DNA from: Bacillus sp. FJAT-22090
Lineage (GTDB): Bacteria > Bacillota > Bacilli > Bacillales_A > Planococcaceae
Assembly (NCBI RefSeq): GCF_007676755.1
Contig: NZ_VEBK01000014.1
Coordinates: forward strand, 43,482 to 107,481
Direction of reading: 5' to 3'
DNA length: 64,000 bases
The translations under genes and the position numbers were made by a program. This document shows positions 45,503 through 53,795 of this stretch, piece by piece. Each line of letters opens with the position of its first letter. Positions within the stretch are counted from its first letter, which is position 1. The notes beneath the pieces were generated by a model. The model was not told the origin of the DNA and searched no databases. It saw only the letters and a list, made by a program, of their open reading frames with translations.

Positions 45503-46300
45503 CTAATTCTCCGGTAAATAAAAGTTTTTTACTGGAACATCAAAATACATAAACATATCCTTAAAATATGTCTCATCAATCAATTTGCTAAGTACGCCTT
45601 TGTAATAACCAGGCAAGTTACGTATATTTTTTCGCTTTGTTGCCATCACCGCAATTTTCAGTGCACTATAGGCCAAGTCATCAAAAACTTTTCCATCATT
45701 TTTGTAAATATCAAAACGCAACATATCACCTGATAAAGAACGGTGAATGCCGAAGAAATTGCGTGCTTTTTTTGTTTCCCCAATTGTATTCGAAAGTAAT
45801 TCCTTCATTCTGTTAAATAGACTTGTGGATAACTTTTTCGATTCCATAGGAGACGTGTTAGTAAGATCTTTAAAAGAAGATTTTAAGAATAACGGTTCTT
45901 TCTCAGAAATTGGCTCATTTTCCTCGTCACCATGCGGGTTGTCGGCATCCTCTCGACTGTTCAAACTCCCCTGATCAACGAAGGGTAAAATAATATAAAT
46001 GTTCGCACCTAGCCCGCTCATAACAGGGCGTACATAGTGAATGCGTTGAATAATGCCAAGCTGTTCAAGCTTTCGGATCGCTCGACGTACAGTCGCATTT
46101 GACTTGCCGATCGCTGTTTCCATCGTTGCGTGTTTTAAATGGGCAGCTCCATATTTCACTGAATACCTGCGGATCACATCGAGTACAAGATGGTCTGTTT
46201 TGTTTAGTTCGTATCGATGGAATGCGCAATGTTTTGCAGCAGCAGCATCCATTTCTTCTATTGAATTGAAACGAGCGTAGTTTTGTAAGTAGTGAGTCAT
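45503..46300 (-). CDS. Winged-helix/HTH protein of unknown role
   Basis: 265 residues. N-terminal half has a winged helix of HTH_36 type: LNKTDHLVLDVIRRYSVKYG, then ATMETAIGKSNATVRRAIRK (recognition helix) and LEQLGIIQRI at about 40-105. A polar acidic linker (about 125-160) leads to a C-terminal domain I do not recognise, rich in Phe and Lys (NFFGIHRSLSGDMLRFDIYK, PGYYKGVLSKLIDETYF). This layout recalls plasmid or phage replication and partition regulators in bacilli. AAGGGG lies seven bases before the ATG. Divergent from the structured RNA locus that begins about 100-140 bp upstream. Confidence 0.65.
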   Translation of the reverse strand: MTHYLQNYARFNSIEEMDAAAAKHCAFHRYELNKTDHLVLDVIRRYSVKYGAAHLKHATMETAIGKSNATVRRAIRKLEQLGIIQRIHYVRPVMSGLGANIYIILPFVDQGSLNSREDADNPHGDEENEPISEKEPLFLKSSFKDLTNTSPMESKKLSTSLFNRMKELLSNTIGETKKARNFFGIHRSLSGDMLRFDIYKNDGKVFDDLAYSALKIAVMATKRKNIRNLPGYYKGVLSKLIDETYFKDMFMYFDVPVKNFYLPEN

Positions 46301-46368
46301 TAGAATTCCCCTTTTACCTTTTATATAGATGGGAGGGGGAGAAAAGTGGACATGGAAATGTGTCTACT

Positions 46369-46396
46369 TTGAAAATATCTAATATAAATTTAATAA
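46369..46396 (+). promoter_or_regulatory. Candidate promoter of the structured RNA
   Basis: TTGAAA (46369) and TAATAA (46391) with a 16-bp spacer; transcription would begin near 46403-46410, about 30 bp before the first helix. A second AT-rich -10-like TATATA lies at about 46424. Confidence 0.45.
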
Positions 46397-46436
46397 AAGA
46401 GGTTTAATCATTTTTAAGCGAGGTATATAAATAGTA

Positions 46437-46797
46437 CAAGGCGGAACTACCGTAGGAAGGGACTGGTAAACCATGAGTTTACAAGAGACACCGATGGATG
46501 ATTTGCACAGCCTTGGCGGAAAATTTGCTTTACTGACGAAAGGTACTCTCGTCAGAAACCGTTATATTTAGGTTTCGATCCAGCTTGTTTTATCTGGAAG
46601 TAAAAGAAAGTTTTTTGTGGAAGTGCACCTTAATGTCCGATGGTTTCATAACAGAGGACATAACTGCACTGACGAGATGAATGAAGTAATTGTCAGGAAC
46701 GGTTTAACTAAGCAACATTAACAAATTTTCCGAGTGTATTCCTTGTTTAAGGAAAGAAGAAAGCGTAGTCCTTTTAGGATTGCGCTTTTTTCTTTTT
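46437..46797 (+). ncRNA. Large structured RNA of unrecognised family
   Basis: About 360 nt with nested complementarity and a terminator. Helices seen: CAAGGC 46437/GCCTTG 46510 closing a 5' domain that contains GTAAAC 46466/GTTTAC 46477; CGGAAAATTTG 46517/CAAATTTTCCG 46722 (11 bp perfect) closing the 3' domain; inside it the hairpin CTGACGA 46533/TCGTCAG 46549; AAACCGTT 46556/AACGGTTT 46698 (8 bp perfect); TCCAG 46579/CTGGA 46594; AGTGCA 46622/TGCACT 46665 enclosing ATGTCC 46633/GGACAT 46656; and CTGAC 46669/GTCAG 46692. A rho-independent terminator follows at 46761. I do not recognise RNase P, tmRNA, SRP, 6S or a riboswitch signature. A short frame (46473-46568) overlaps it. RNA character is strongly supported; function is unknown. 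Confidence 0.7.
46761..46797 (+). terminator. Terminator of the structured RNA
   Basis: AAGCGTAGTCC and GGATTGCGCTT form an 11-bp stem with G-U pairs and a short TTTTA loop, followed by TTTTTCTTTTTT. Confidence 0.85.
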
Positions 46798-47042
46798 TGT
46801 CGATTTAATTACTATAATTACCTATATTATTAAGAATTTCTGTTGTAGTGTATTTGTCCTATAAAATCGCTTACTTAGGAAGGCGAAATAATTATTCCTT
46901 CGTGTCACTAAAGATAGATTTATTAAGGGCTAAATGGTCGTATTACATTACTAATTATTCAAATATTCATAATATATTTACTATTTAATTTTACCATGCT
47001 ATTCTGTTAACGAATCTAAGAATAAGAAGGAGTGGAGACGTA

Positions 47043-48230
47043 TTGAAGAAAAAAATAGTTAGTACAATAGGTATTTTAGGATTATGTACAAGCTTGGCTC
47101 TTCCTGTATTTGCAGCGGATACTGTAAATCGGGAAACGCATCATGAGTACTCAATCTCTGGTTTTATCAGTCACAGTGAGTTGCAAAAAAGCCTTAAACA
47201 GATTGAAAAATCAAGTAATGGGGTTGTGGAAGTAGAAGTCGTTGGGCAATCACATAAAGGTTTGGATATTTATACGGCAAAAGTTGGGACAGGAGACAAG
47301 GTTATTCTTATTCAAAGTGAAATTCATGGAAACGAAAAAACTGGTACGGTTGCCATTTTAAATCTATTAAAAAACCTTTCCACAAATTCAAAAGAAGCGA
47401 AGAAAATAAGAGAAGAAGTTACGCTTGTATTTATGCCGATGATGAATCCAGATGCATCGGAAGGGGATAAACGCCGAAATAGTATGACATGGGATGAAGT
47501 GGTGAAAAACTTCCCACAACTGGCAAGCGCTAAACCTTCGTGGAACTATTTAGACCGTGGGATTAGTCAAAGCTATGACTACGGTAAAAACCCAGGTTTC
47601 GATGTTAATAGAGATTTTAATCCAAATCTCAACTATGTTCCAACAGCACAAGATTTCCCAGGAGCATCTGATAAGCCAGGGTGGTTTATCACACCTGAAT
47701 CACAAACTTCCCGTGACGTATATAAAGCATTGAAAGCTGAATATGGAAATGTAGATGTCTTCGTGGATCTACATCATCAAGGTATGTACTATGTGGATGG
47801 CACCTCGGATGAAGTAACCTTGTCACTATCTGCACAGTTTGTTCCAGATCCAAACACTCCTAAAGGAGCGAAATATGCCCAATTCGCTGATAACTATAAC
47901 TATGATTTTTCAAGACAATTGAATGTTGCAGCTTATAAGGAACTTCAATCATATGGAAACTCAAAGTTTACGAATATTTCGCTTTACTCCCAAGGACTTG
48001 ATCTTCCAGGGACAGCACTTGGAAGCTATGCACTAAATGGAAGCGGGACTGTGCTTTTTGAGGTGAGAGGACAGACACAAATGATGGGACAGAAGGAAAA
48101 AGGACAACTTGTTAAATCTGTTGAACGTGGGCTCGAAGCAATTATCAAAGGAGTCGCAGATGGATCTGTTGAAAAATTGAATCCGGAAGACTATGAGAAG
48201 ATTCCACTTACATCTAGTAGACCTTCTTAA
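47043..48230 (+). CDS. Secreted M14-family zinc carboxypeptidase
   Basis: 395 residues, signal peptide ending VFAA (about 25). Zinc ligands: HxxE in SEIHGNEKTG (about 96-99) and His in FVDLHHQGMYYVDG (about 240). Substrate-pocket residues appear in NRDFNPNLNYVP, and the general base Glu in TVLFEVRGQ (about 340). Carboxypeptidases of this class remove C-terminal residues from peptides outside the cell or on the wall. TTG start at 47043 with AAGGAG about 10 bases upstream; no better ATG exists. It is monocistronic, about 245 bp after the terminator of the RNA locus. Confidence 0.88.
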   Translation: MKKKIVSTIGILGLCTSLALPVFAADTVNRETHHEYSISGFISHSELQKSLKQIEKSSNGVVEVEVVGQSHKGLDIYTAKVGTGDKVILIQSEIHGNEKTGTVAILNLLKNLSTNSKEAKKIREEVTLVFMPMMNPDASEGDKRRNSMTWDEVVKNFPQLASAKPSWNYLDRGISQSYDYGKNPGFDVNRDFNPNLNYVPTAQDFPGASDKPGWFITPESQTSRDVYKALKAEYGNVDVFVDLHHQGMYYVDGTSDEVTLSLSAQFVPDPNTPKGAKYAQFADNYNYDFSRQLNVAAYKELQSYGNSKFTNISLYSQGLDLPGTALGSYALNGSGTVLFEVRGQTQMMGQKEKGQLVKSVERGLEAIIKGVADGSVEKLNPEDYEKIPLTSSRPS

Positions 48231-48263
48231 CCTGTCCCAACGAGCGTTGCCTAACTAAAAAAC

Positions 48264-48305
48264 GCGTCGCTGTAAGGGCAATTCTGATAATCTACTACAA
48301 TTCAA
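48264..48305 (+). repeat. Dispersed repeat, decayed copy
   Basis: GTCGCTGTAAGGGCAATTCTGATAATCTACTACAATTC-like text matches the middle of the copies at 43514 and 48387 with several changes and a missing head. Weak. Confidence 0.4.
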
Positions 48306-48321
48306 TTTAAATACAGTAAAT

Positions 48322-48360
48322 AACACTCACCTGATGCGGAGGTGAGTGTTATTTTGTTTT
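48322..48360 (+). terminator. Terminator of the carboxypeptidase gene
   Basis: AACACTCACCT and AGGTGAGTGTT form a perfect 11-bp stem with a 7-base loop, then ATTTTGTTTTT. Confidence 0.85.
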
Positions 48361-48386
48361 TACATAGAATCGATCTCTTAAGTAGT

Positions 48387-48455
48387 GACACGTCTCTGTG
48401 ATAGAAACAACTCTGCATTATTCTGACAATAGACTACAATTTACTATTAAAATAT
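48387..48455 (+). repeat. Dispersed repeat, half copy
   Basis: ACGTCTCTGTGATAGAAACA followed by ACTCTGCATTATTCTGACAA and GACTACAATTTACT; matches the head and middle of the copy at 43514. The right arm is absent. Confidence 0.6.
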
Positions 48456-48654
48456 ACCTAGTTTACATAGTCAAGAAAAGGGAATGGAAGCTTAATAGAC
48501 TCGCATCACTCTTTATAGTCTTTATTCAGCACAGTTCCTTTATCATCAAATAAAAGATTACGACTAATTTCAACATTATATTTAATGACTGTGCATAATA
48601 AAAGATTATTATTTATTGATTAATACCACATTTAGTAAAGGAGGGTAATGTTAC

Positions 48655-48804
48655 ATGACGACGGAAGAATTACAAGAAGAATTCAAGCGTATTTTAGAAT
48701 ATGGCTATCGACGAGGCAATGAGGATGATTTTATTAAAACGGATGATCTTATCGGAGAGTTATCCGAGCAGCTAATAAATTTACTGGATAAGGATAGAGT
48801 TTAA
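48655..48804 (+). CDS. Small acidic protein, 49 residues
   Basis: ATG 48655 preceded by AAAGGAGGG about 10 bases upstream. The product (MTTEELQEEFKRILEYGYRR, then NEDDFIKTDDLIGELSEQL and a charged end) is a highly charged, helix-prone peptide with no membrane segment. I do not recognise a family. The strong ribosome site and the regular amphipathic pattern argue that it is translated. It is flanked by repeat copies and decayed sequence on both sides. Confidence 0.55.
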   Translation: MTTEELQEEFKRILEYGYRRGNEDDFIKTDDLIGELSEQLINLLDKDRV

Positions 48805-49038
48805 TAAGGATTAAATAAAAGAACTAAATCCTAAATAAAAAATCGTTCTGTTGTACTGCTCACTCAACTGTAGATTATTCTTTAGTTCTACACCCTACAG
48901 CAATAATAGAATTGAATGATTATACTTTAATGGTAGGGGTACTTACAAAAGGTTATATCCTCGAATGTGGACAGGTTATCAAAGAAAAGTTGAAATGGAA
49001 TGAATGCAAGAAAACAGGTTAAGGGATGGATTATTAAA

Positions 49039-49190
49039 GAATTAAGGGATTTAAAAACATAATATCAAACATACAAACACGAAATTGAATCTGCAATACA
49101 AAAAATGGGACTGAAACCAACTTTATTGGTGATAACAAAGTAAAAGAGCTAGAATAACAATTAGCAGATTATGTTGGGGTAAAAGACTGT
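49039..49190 (+). pseudogene. Remnant of a DegT aminotransferase gene (5' end only)
   Basis: Aligns with codons 3-52 of the aminotransferase gene at 33012 at DNA level: for example AATATCAAACATA, TCTGCAATACAAAAA, TAAAAGAGCTAGAA and TTAGCAGATTATGTTGG. Two Gln codons have become TAA (49060 and 49155), and a few bases are missing near 49112, so the frame is broken. Nothing of the remaining gene is present; sequence continues into a fragment like the tail of the dispersed repeat. Confidence 0.85.
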
Positions 49191-49238
49191 AATTGGAATA
49201 AATTCTTTTCTATAACTTGGAAATTAAATGCCGTTTAC

Positions 49239-49269
49239 ATGGAATAGATAAACTCGAAAGAACGTCCAT
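49239..49269 (+). repeat. Dispersed repeat tail fragment
   Basis: TGGAATAGATAAACTCGAAA followed by GAACGTCC matches the tail of the copy at 34196 (which lies just after the intact DegT gene). Head absent. Confidence 0.5.
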
Positions 49270-49295
49270 TTCACGAACAGATGGACGTTCTTGTT
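49258..49295. terminator. Hairpin downstream of the DUF1292 gene
   Basis: AAGAACGTCCAT and ATGGACGTTCTT form a perfect 12-bp stem with an 11-base loop. The T run is poor on both strands; may still end the minus-strand DUF1292 transcript. Confidence 0.45.
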
Positions 49296-49377
49296 AGTGT
49301 AGATAAGGATTTAGCAAGTGTTAAATCCCTCAATGTTTAATAAAATTGCGTTCCAATAACAGATTCAGTAACCTACC

Positions 49378-49668
49378 CTATTCTTCATCTCCAACTCCTT
49401 CACTAGCTTCCAGAAATGCTGCTGATACTTTTTCAAATTCTTCATCCGTTTCAATTTCCGCTAAGTCTTCTCCATCTACGACTTGGAAAAAGAATACGTC
49501 CATGTCTTCGTCTGTTTCTTCTTTCGTATCTTCTGCAAATGCAACGGCTGCATACTCTTTTTCATCAAGAGTTAACAGACCGATCACTTCGATTTCTTGT
49601 TCACGATCATCTTCATCTAATACTGTTAGGATCTCTCCCACTTCAATGCTACCCATTTTTTCATCCAT
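49378..49668 (-). CDS. DUF1292 family protein (YrzB-like)
   Basis: 96-residue very acidic protein with the DUF1292 pattern: EVGEILTVLDEDDREQEIEV at about 9, LLTLDEKEYAAVAFAED, MDVFFFQVVDGEDL and a terminal IETDEEFEKVSAAFLE. ATG 49668 follows AGGAGG by 8 bases on the minus strand. In many bacilli yrzB sits beside yrrK and alaS; here it stands alone, so this may be an extra copy. Function unknown. Confidence 0.85.
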   Translation of the reverse strand: MDEKMGSIEVGEILTVLDEDDREQEIEVIGLLTLDEKEYAAVAFAEDTKEETDEDMDVFFFQVVDGEDLAEIETDEEFEKVSAAFLEASEGVGDEE

Positions 49669-49992
49669 TCAAAATTCCTCCTATTTTGGAACGTTATTTT
49701 TTTCTACTATTTATTTACCCACTATAATTTAAAATTACACTAAAGCAATAAATTATTCGCTTTGTTTGGCCTATATAGTATTACACGTACCAACAGATTT
49801 ATTCGTGATATATCGGTTATTTAAATGAGCACATAAAAAACGTCCATATGGAAGGGAAAATAGGAATGGAATTAATATAATTCTTTTTCCTCGAAAATAA
49901 AAATTATTAATTCTGAAAATATAGATTGTTTTTACTAGAAAGTTAAATTATAATTCAAATAGCTACTCATCAATGAGGAGGAGGTGTTAAAA
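49669..49992. other. Intergenic region, nothing recognised
   Basis: AT-rich spacer between divergent genes. It contains AACGTCCATATGGAAG, similar in part to the hairpin at 49258, but no ORF or clear promoter I can support. Confidence 0.3.
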
Positions 49993-50724
49993 ATGGGGAT
50001 GAGTAAAGAGCTTTTTTCTAGTGAATCAGATTTTCATTACTTTATAGCTTTACAGTGTCTTTCTGATTCAGAAAAGCCACTCGGATCGTGGATAATGAAA
50101 GAAAAAATGAAGAATTTGGGTGATGTGATTAGTTTGGCATCTGTTGGTAGGTTGTTAAAAGAACTTGATGGACTGGGGTGGACCGAGTTAGTGTCCTCAC
50201 AAGGAAGAATACTTACAGTAAAAGGACAACGACAATTTGAAGGAATGCAAAGTGATGTAGAAAGACTAAAGATAGAGGCAGAAATGAAAAAAGCCACTGA
50301 TCCTGAGAATGCACAAGACATAATTGACTTACTGAATGTACGAGTGATCATCGAGTCAGAGGTCATTAAATCAGTTATTGAAAACGCTTCTGATAAAGAA
50401 ATAGGTAGTTTAGAGGATTCGGTTAAGCAGCATAAACATTGTGTGAGTATTGGAGAGGATTCTGAATTACTTCCAATTAATTTTCATCAAGTGTTATGTA
50501 CCTTATCTTGTAACCGCTTTCTCAACTCTGTGCTAAAACTTTTGATACATGAAGAATTAAGACTTGAAGAGAAGTTTCCTGATATTGCAACTAAGTTAAG
50601 GGATGCACATCATCTGGTCGAACACGAACTTATTTTAGAGGCTGTCAAAGCACGTGATGTGGAGAGAGCAATTATACTTACGAAAAGTCATATCCAAAAG
50701 CTGATTCATAGTGTTACCAATTAA
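49993..50724 (+). CDS. FCD-domain transcriptional regulator
   Basis: 243 residues. N-terminal winged-helix segment (about 10-85: SWIMKEKMKNLGDVISLASV, then GRLLKELDGLGWTELVSSQG with a C-terminal wing) differs from the usual GntR helix set. The C-terminal half (about 105-240) is an FCD-type helical ligand domain: NVRVIIESEVIKSVIENASD, INFHQVLCTLSCNRFLNSVL and AHHLVEHELILEAVKARDVE with the His residues that normally bind metal. ATG 49993 lies 8 bases after GAGGAGGAGG. It precedes the antiporter and amidohydrolase genes by 24 bp and should regulate them. Confidence 0.8.
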   Translation: MGMSKELFSSESDFHYFIALQCLSDSEKPLGSWIMKEKMKNLGDVISLASVGRLLKELDGLGWTELVSSQGRILTVKGQRQFEGMQSDVERLKIEAEMKKATDPENAQDIIDLLNVRVIIESEVIKSVIENASDKEIGSLEDSVKQHKHCVSIGEDSELLPINFHQVLCTLSCNRFLNSVLKLLIHEELRLEEKFPDIATKLRDAHHLVEHELILEAVKARDVERAIILTKSHIQKLIHSVTN

Positions 50725-50748
50725 TAATTTTATAAAGGGGACGAGAAA

Positions 50749-52305
50749 ATGGAGTATGGGATATTATCATTATTACCACCGGTTCTTGCAATTGTCATAG
50801 CTATCGTTACTAGACAGACAATTTTATCTTTATTTATTGGGGTTTGGTTGGGTTCTACAATTATTAGCAGTTGGAATCCTTTCGTGGGTTTTACGTATTC
50901 AATTACGGATGTTGTAATTCCATCAATAGCTGATCCGTGGAATGCGGGACTGCTATTACTTGTTACGCTGGCAGGGGGATTTGTTAATATTCTTCGTGTT
51001 ACAGGTGGGGCGCGTGCATTTGCGGAAGTAGCTACCAAAAAAGTGAATACGCGCAAGAAAGCACAAAACTTTATATGGGGTAGTTCTTTCCTATTTTCAT
51101 ATACAGAGCCAGTATTAATCTTAGGTACTGTCACTCGTCCAATCGCGGATAAGGTAAAAGTATCCCGTGTCAAATTAGCCTATATTTTAGATTCGATGGG
51201 AAGTCCTCTAGCTGCTATGTCACCAATAAGTAGTTATGGACCCTTTATTACTGGGCTTATTGCTACGCAACTTGCCGTGCTTGGTTTAAGCGATAATCCG
51301 TGGTCCTTGTTCATTCAAATGATTCCATATAATTTATACGGTCTATTTGCAATGATTGGTGTGCTTCTTGTAGTGAATTTGAATTTAGATATTGGACCAA
51401 TGTATAAAGCTGAAATGCGAGCAGTGGAAACTGGGGAGTTGTATGGTAAAGATGATAAGCTGATGATAGATGAGTCTGTAGAAGAAGAGATGATGGTATC
51501 CAATACAAAAGCGGATATATTTAGTTTCTTGATTCCAATGGGCTTATTAATGGGAACCATTTTTACTGTTATTTTTTGGACAGGGAATATTGGGGAGAAC
51601 GGATTTAGAGGTGCTTTTTTAAATTCTAATATTGTGTTGTCAATTATTTGTGGATTTATAGCAGGTGCTGTTGGCGGGATTACCTATGCAAAATTGAAAT
51701 ATAAAACATCCTTAATTTATCTCTTTGATGAATTAACAAATGGTATTTTAAAGTTAATGATTGTACCTCTTATTTTGGTCATGGCATGGTCTATTGGCTC
51801 CATCGCTTCTACTATGGGATTAGGCTCATATATTACAGAATTTGTTGGGAGTTACTTACCAGCATTCCTTGTTCCATTAGTTATTTTTGTCATCGGTGCA
51901 TTGATTGCATTTGCGACGGGAAGTTCTTGGGGTGTTTTTGCAATTATGATTCCAATAGCTGTTCCGATGGCTGCTTCTATGGATATCAATTTAGCGTTAG
52001 CAATTGGAGCTGTAATTAGTGGCGGCTTGTTTGGGGATCATTGTTCACCGATTTCCGATACGACCATTATGTCCTCTACAGGTGCTGCTGCTGATCATAT
52101 TGAGCATGTTCGAACACAATTGCCATATGCCTTAGTGATTGCGATATCTTCCGCAATTGGATTTCTTTCCTCGGGACTTACGCAAAATGTATTAATTGGA
52201 TTAATTGTAACCGCAATCGTACTATTAATAGCGTTATATTTATTGAACCGTAGAGTTAAAGGAAGAGATGCAAGTCTACTTTTGAAAAAGCAAGTTGTCT
52301 CTTAA
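50749..52305 (+). CDS. NhaC-family Na+/H+ antiporter or related transporter
   Basis: 518 residues with about 11-12 membrane segments. The NhaC-type core is visible: PVLAIVIAIVTRQTILSLFI at the start, GGFVNILRVTGGARAFAEVA at about 79, SFLFSYTEPVLILGTVTRPI at about 105, and FATGSSWGVFAIMIPIAVPM plus GAVISGGLFGDHCSPISDTT at about 395-435. Members also carry malate/lactate exchange, so the substrate may be organic. ATG follows AAAGGGG. Co-operonic with an amidohydrolase, which suggests it moves that enzyme's substrate or product; this is inference. Confidence 0.85.
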   Translation: MEYGILSLLPPVLAIVIAIVTRQTILSLFIGVWLGSTIISSWNPFVGFTYSITDVVIPSIADPWNAGLLLLVTLAGGFVNILRVTGGARAFAEVATKKVNTRKKAQNFIWGSSFLFSYTEPVLILGTVTRPIADKVKVSRVKLAYILDSMGSPLAAMSPISSYGPFITGLIATQLAVLGLSDNPWSLFIQMIPYNLYGLFAMIGVLLVVNLNLDIGPMYKAEMRAVETGELYGKDDKLMIDESVEEEMMVSNTKADIFSFLIPMGLLMGTIFTVIFWTGNIGENGFRGAFLNSNIVLSIICGFIAGAVGGITYAKLKYKTSLIYLFDELTNGILKLMIVPLILVMAWSIGSIASTMGLGSYITEFVGSYLPAFLVPLVIFVIGALIAFATGSSWGVFAIMIPIAVPMAASMDINLALAIGAVISGGLFGDHCSPISDTTIMSSTGAAADHIEHVRTQLPYALVIAISSAIGFLSSGLTQNVLIGLIVTAIVLLIALYLLNRRVKGRDASLLLKKQVVS

Positions 52306-52331
52306 TATAGGTGGAAAGGGAATGATAATGT

Positions 52332-53762
52332 ATGTTAAAGGTTGATATAATTATTCATAATGGGCATCTTCTGACAATGGAAGGAAAAGGTGTTGGTTTT
52401 ATTGAGGATGGGGCAATAGCGATAAAAGGCAATTTAATAGAAGCAGTTGGAGAAACAACAGAAATTTTGGCTAATTATAAAGCAGATCGTGTGATTGATG
52501 CTACCAACAAATTGATCATGCCAGGTTTGATAGATGCACATATTCATACGGGAATTAGTATTTTCCGTGGGGTGGCGCAAGATATGTCAAACTGGATGCA
52601 AAAAGGTCTTTGGCCATTCCAGAAACATTTACGTCCAGAAGAAAGTGTAGCTGGGTCAATGGTTAATATTATAGAAGGTTTGAAGGCTGGAACAACTACT
52701 TTTTGTGATTACGATGGGCGTATGGATTTACTTGTACACAATTATAAAAGGATTGGTGCGCGGGCAAGACTTGCAGAATTGATAAACGAGATACCAGATA
52801 ATATTGGAGATTTGCCAGTAGGAGAGCTATACCCGTTTGATCCTTCTATTGGCCAGGCAAAGCTTCAACGAAATCTAGATCTATATGAGGAACATCATAA
52901 TACTGAAAATGGACGTATTACAGTTATCCTTGGTCCACATGGTCCGGATATGATGAGTTTGGAGCTGTTAAAAGAAATTCAAACACATGCCGAAAGATTA
53001 GATACAAAATTGCATATGCATGTTGCGCAAGGCGACCGTGAAGTACTTCAAATCGAAAAACGGTACGGTAAACGAACGATTGCATTTTTAGAAGAACAAG
53101 GACTATTAAATGAGCGACTTATTGCCGTGCATTTAACAGAGGCAACGGACGAAGAAACAGAAGTTGTTGCAAAAAGCGGAGCGAAATTAATATATTGTGC
53201 AGGCAGTATAGGTATTATTGATGGTATGGTGCCACCTGTTCAGAAGTTTTTGGATGCAGGCGGAACAGCTTGTCTTGGGTCTGACCAAGCTCCAGGGAAT
53301 AACTGTAATAATATGATAAATGAAATGAAAATGGCAGCCATTTTAAACAAAGTGAAATATAAAGATCCACGAGTATTTAATGCAACGCAGGCATTACGCA
53401 TGGCAACAATCGAAGCAGCTAAAGTGATGGGGATTGACGACCAAGTTGGTACGTTAAAAGTAGGAAAAAAAGCAGATGTTATATTACTAGACTTGTCCGC
53501 ACCTACATTTTTCCCAGTGTTAACAACACCTATTCGTAATATTGTTCCAAACCTCGTGTACTCAGCACGTGGTGATGAAGTCGAAACGGTTATCATTGAT
53601 GGAAACATTGTGATGGAAAACCGAGTCATTTTAACGATAGATGAAAAAGAAGAGGTAAAAAAAGCACAAGCAGCGGCTGAACAGATTTCTACCCGTGCTA
53701 AAGATGATATATTAAGTGCCGACAGTGATATTCTGCAGATGGTTCGTGATGGGTTATTGTAG
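52332..53762 (+). CDS. Amidohydrolase-superfamily deaminase/hydrolase (TrzN/SsnA/SAH deaminase-like)
   Basis: 476 residues. Metal site: HxH in GLIDAHIHTGISIF (about 73), His in KLHMHVAQGDREV (about 232), His in RLIAVHLTEATDEE (about 255) and Asp in TACLGSDQAPGNNCNNM (about 318). The C-terminal ATIEAAKVMGIDDQVGTLKV and KADVILLDL strands fit the Atz/Trz and cytosine/SAH deaminase branch; the usual catalytic Glu after the second His pair (HVAQGDRE) is replaced by Gln-Gly, as in several chlorohydrolase-like members. Likely substrate is a purine-like or guanidine/triazine-type compound, not readable. Last gene of the FCD-antiporter unit. Confidence 0.85.
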   Translation: MLKVDIIIHNGHLLTMEGKGVGFIEDGAIAIKGNLIEAVGETTEILANYKADRVIDATNKLIMPGLIDAHIHTGISIFRGVAQDMSNWMQKGLWPFQKHLRPEESVAGSMVNIIEGLKAGTTTFCDYDGRMDLLVHNYKRIGARARLAELINEIPDNIGDLPVGELYPFDPSIGQAKLQRNLDLYEEHHNTENGRITVILGPHGPDMMSLELLKEIQTHAERLDTKLHMHVAQGDREVLQIEKRYGKRTIAFLEEQGLLNERLIAVHLTEATDEETEVVAKSGAKLIYCAGSIGIIDGMVPPVQKFLDAGGTACLGSDQAPGNNCNNMINEMKMAAILNKVKYKDPRVFNATQALRMATIEAAKVMGIDDQVGTLKVGKKADVILLDLSAPTFFPVLTTPIRNIVPNLVYSARGDEVETVIIDGNIVMENRVILTIDEKEEVKKAQAAAEQISTRAKDDILSADSDILQMVRDGLL

Positions 53763-53766
53763 GATT

Positions 53767-53795
53767 AGTGTCTCTTTGTAAGAAGTATTTACACA
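53767..53795 (+). repeat. Dispersed repeat, very short decayed copy
   Basis: GTGTCTCTTTGTAAGAAGTA resembles the repeat head GTGTCCCTGTGTAAGAAACA; it sits exactly between the amidohydrolase stop and the FCD gene remnant. Confidence 0.45.

Noticed and set aside
46437..46520. SAM-riboswitch-like text (GGAGGGACTGG-like) at the start of the structured RNA
   Set aside because: Only GGAAGGGACTGG matches; the conserved ATGAAGCCCGGCAACC-type core is absent.
46437..46797. RNase P, tmRNA or SRP RNA
   Set aside because: None of their hallmark segments (GAGGAAAGTCC, tmRNA tag frame and acceptor end, GGAAGCAGCC-type SRP tip) is present.
49346..49732. Ser-rich plus-strand ORFs of 128 and 103 residues
   Set aside because: Antisense of the acidic DUF1292 gene, whose minus-strand ribosome site and family match are clear.
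50730..51173. 147-residue minus-strand ORF
   Set aside because: Lies fully antisense to the membrane helices of the NhaC-family gene; no ribosome site or family.
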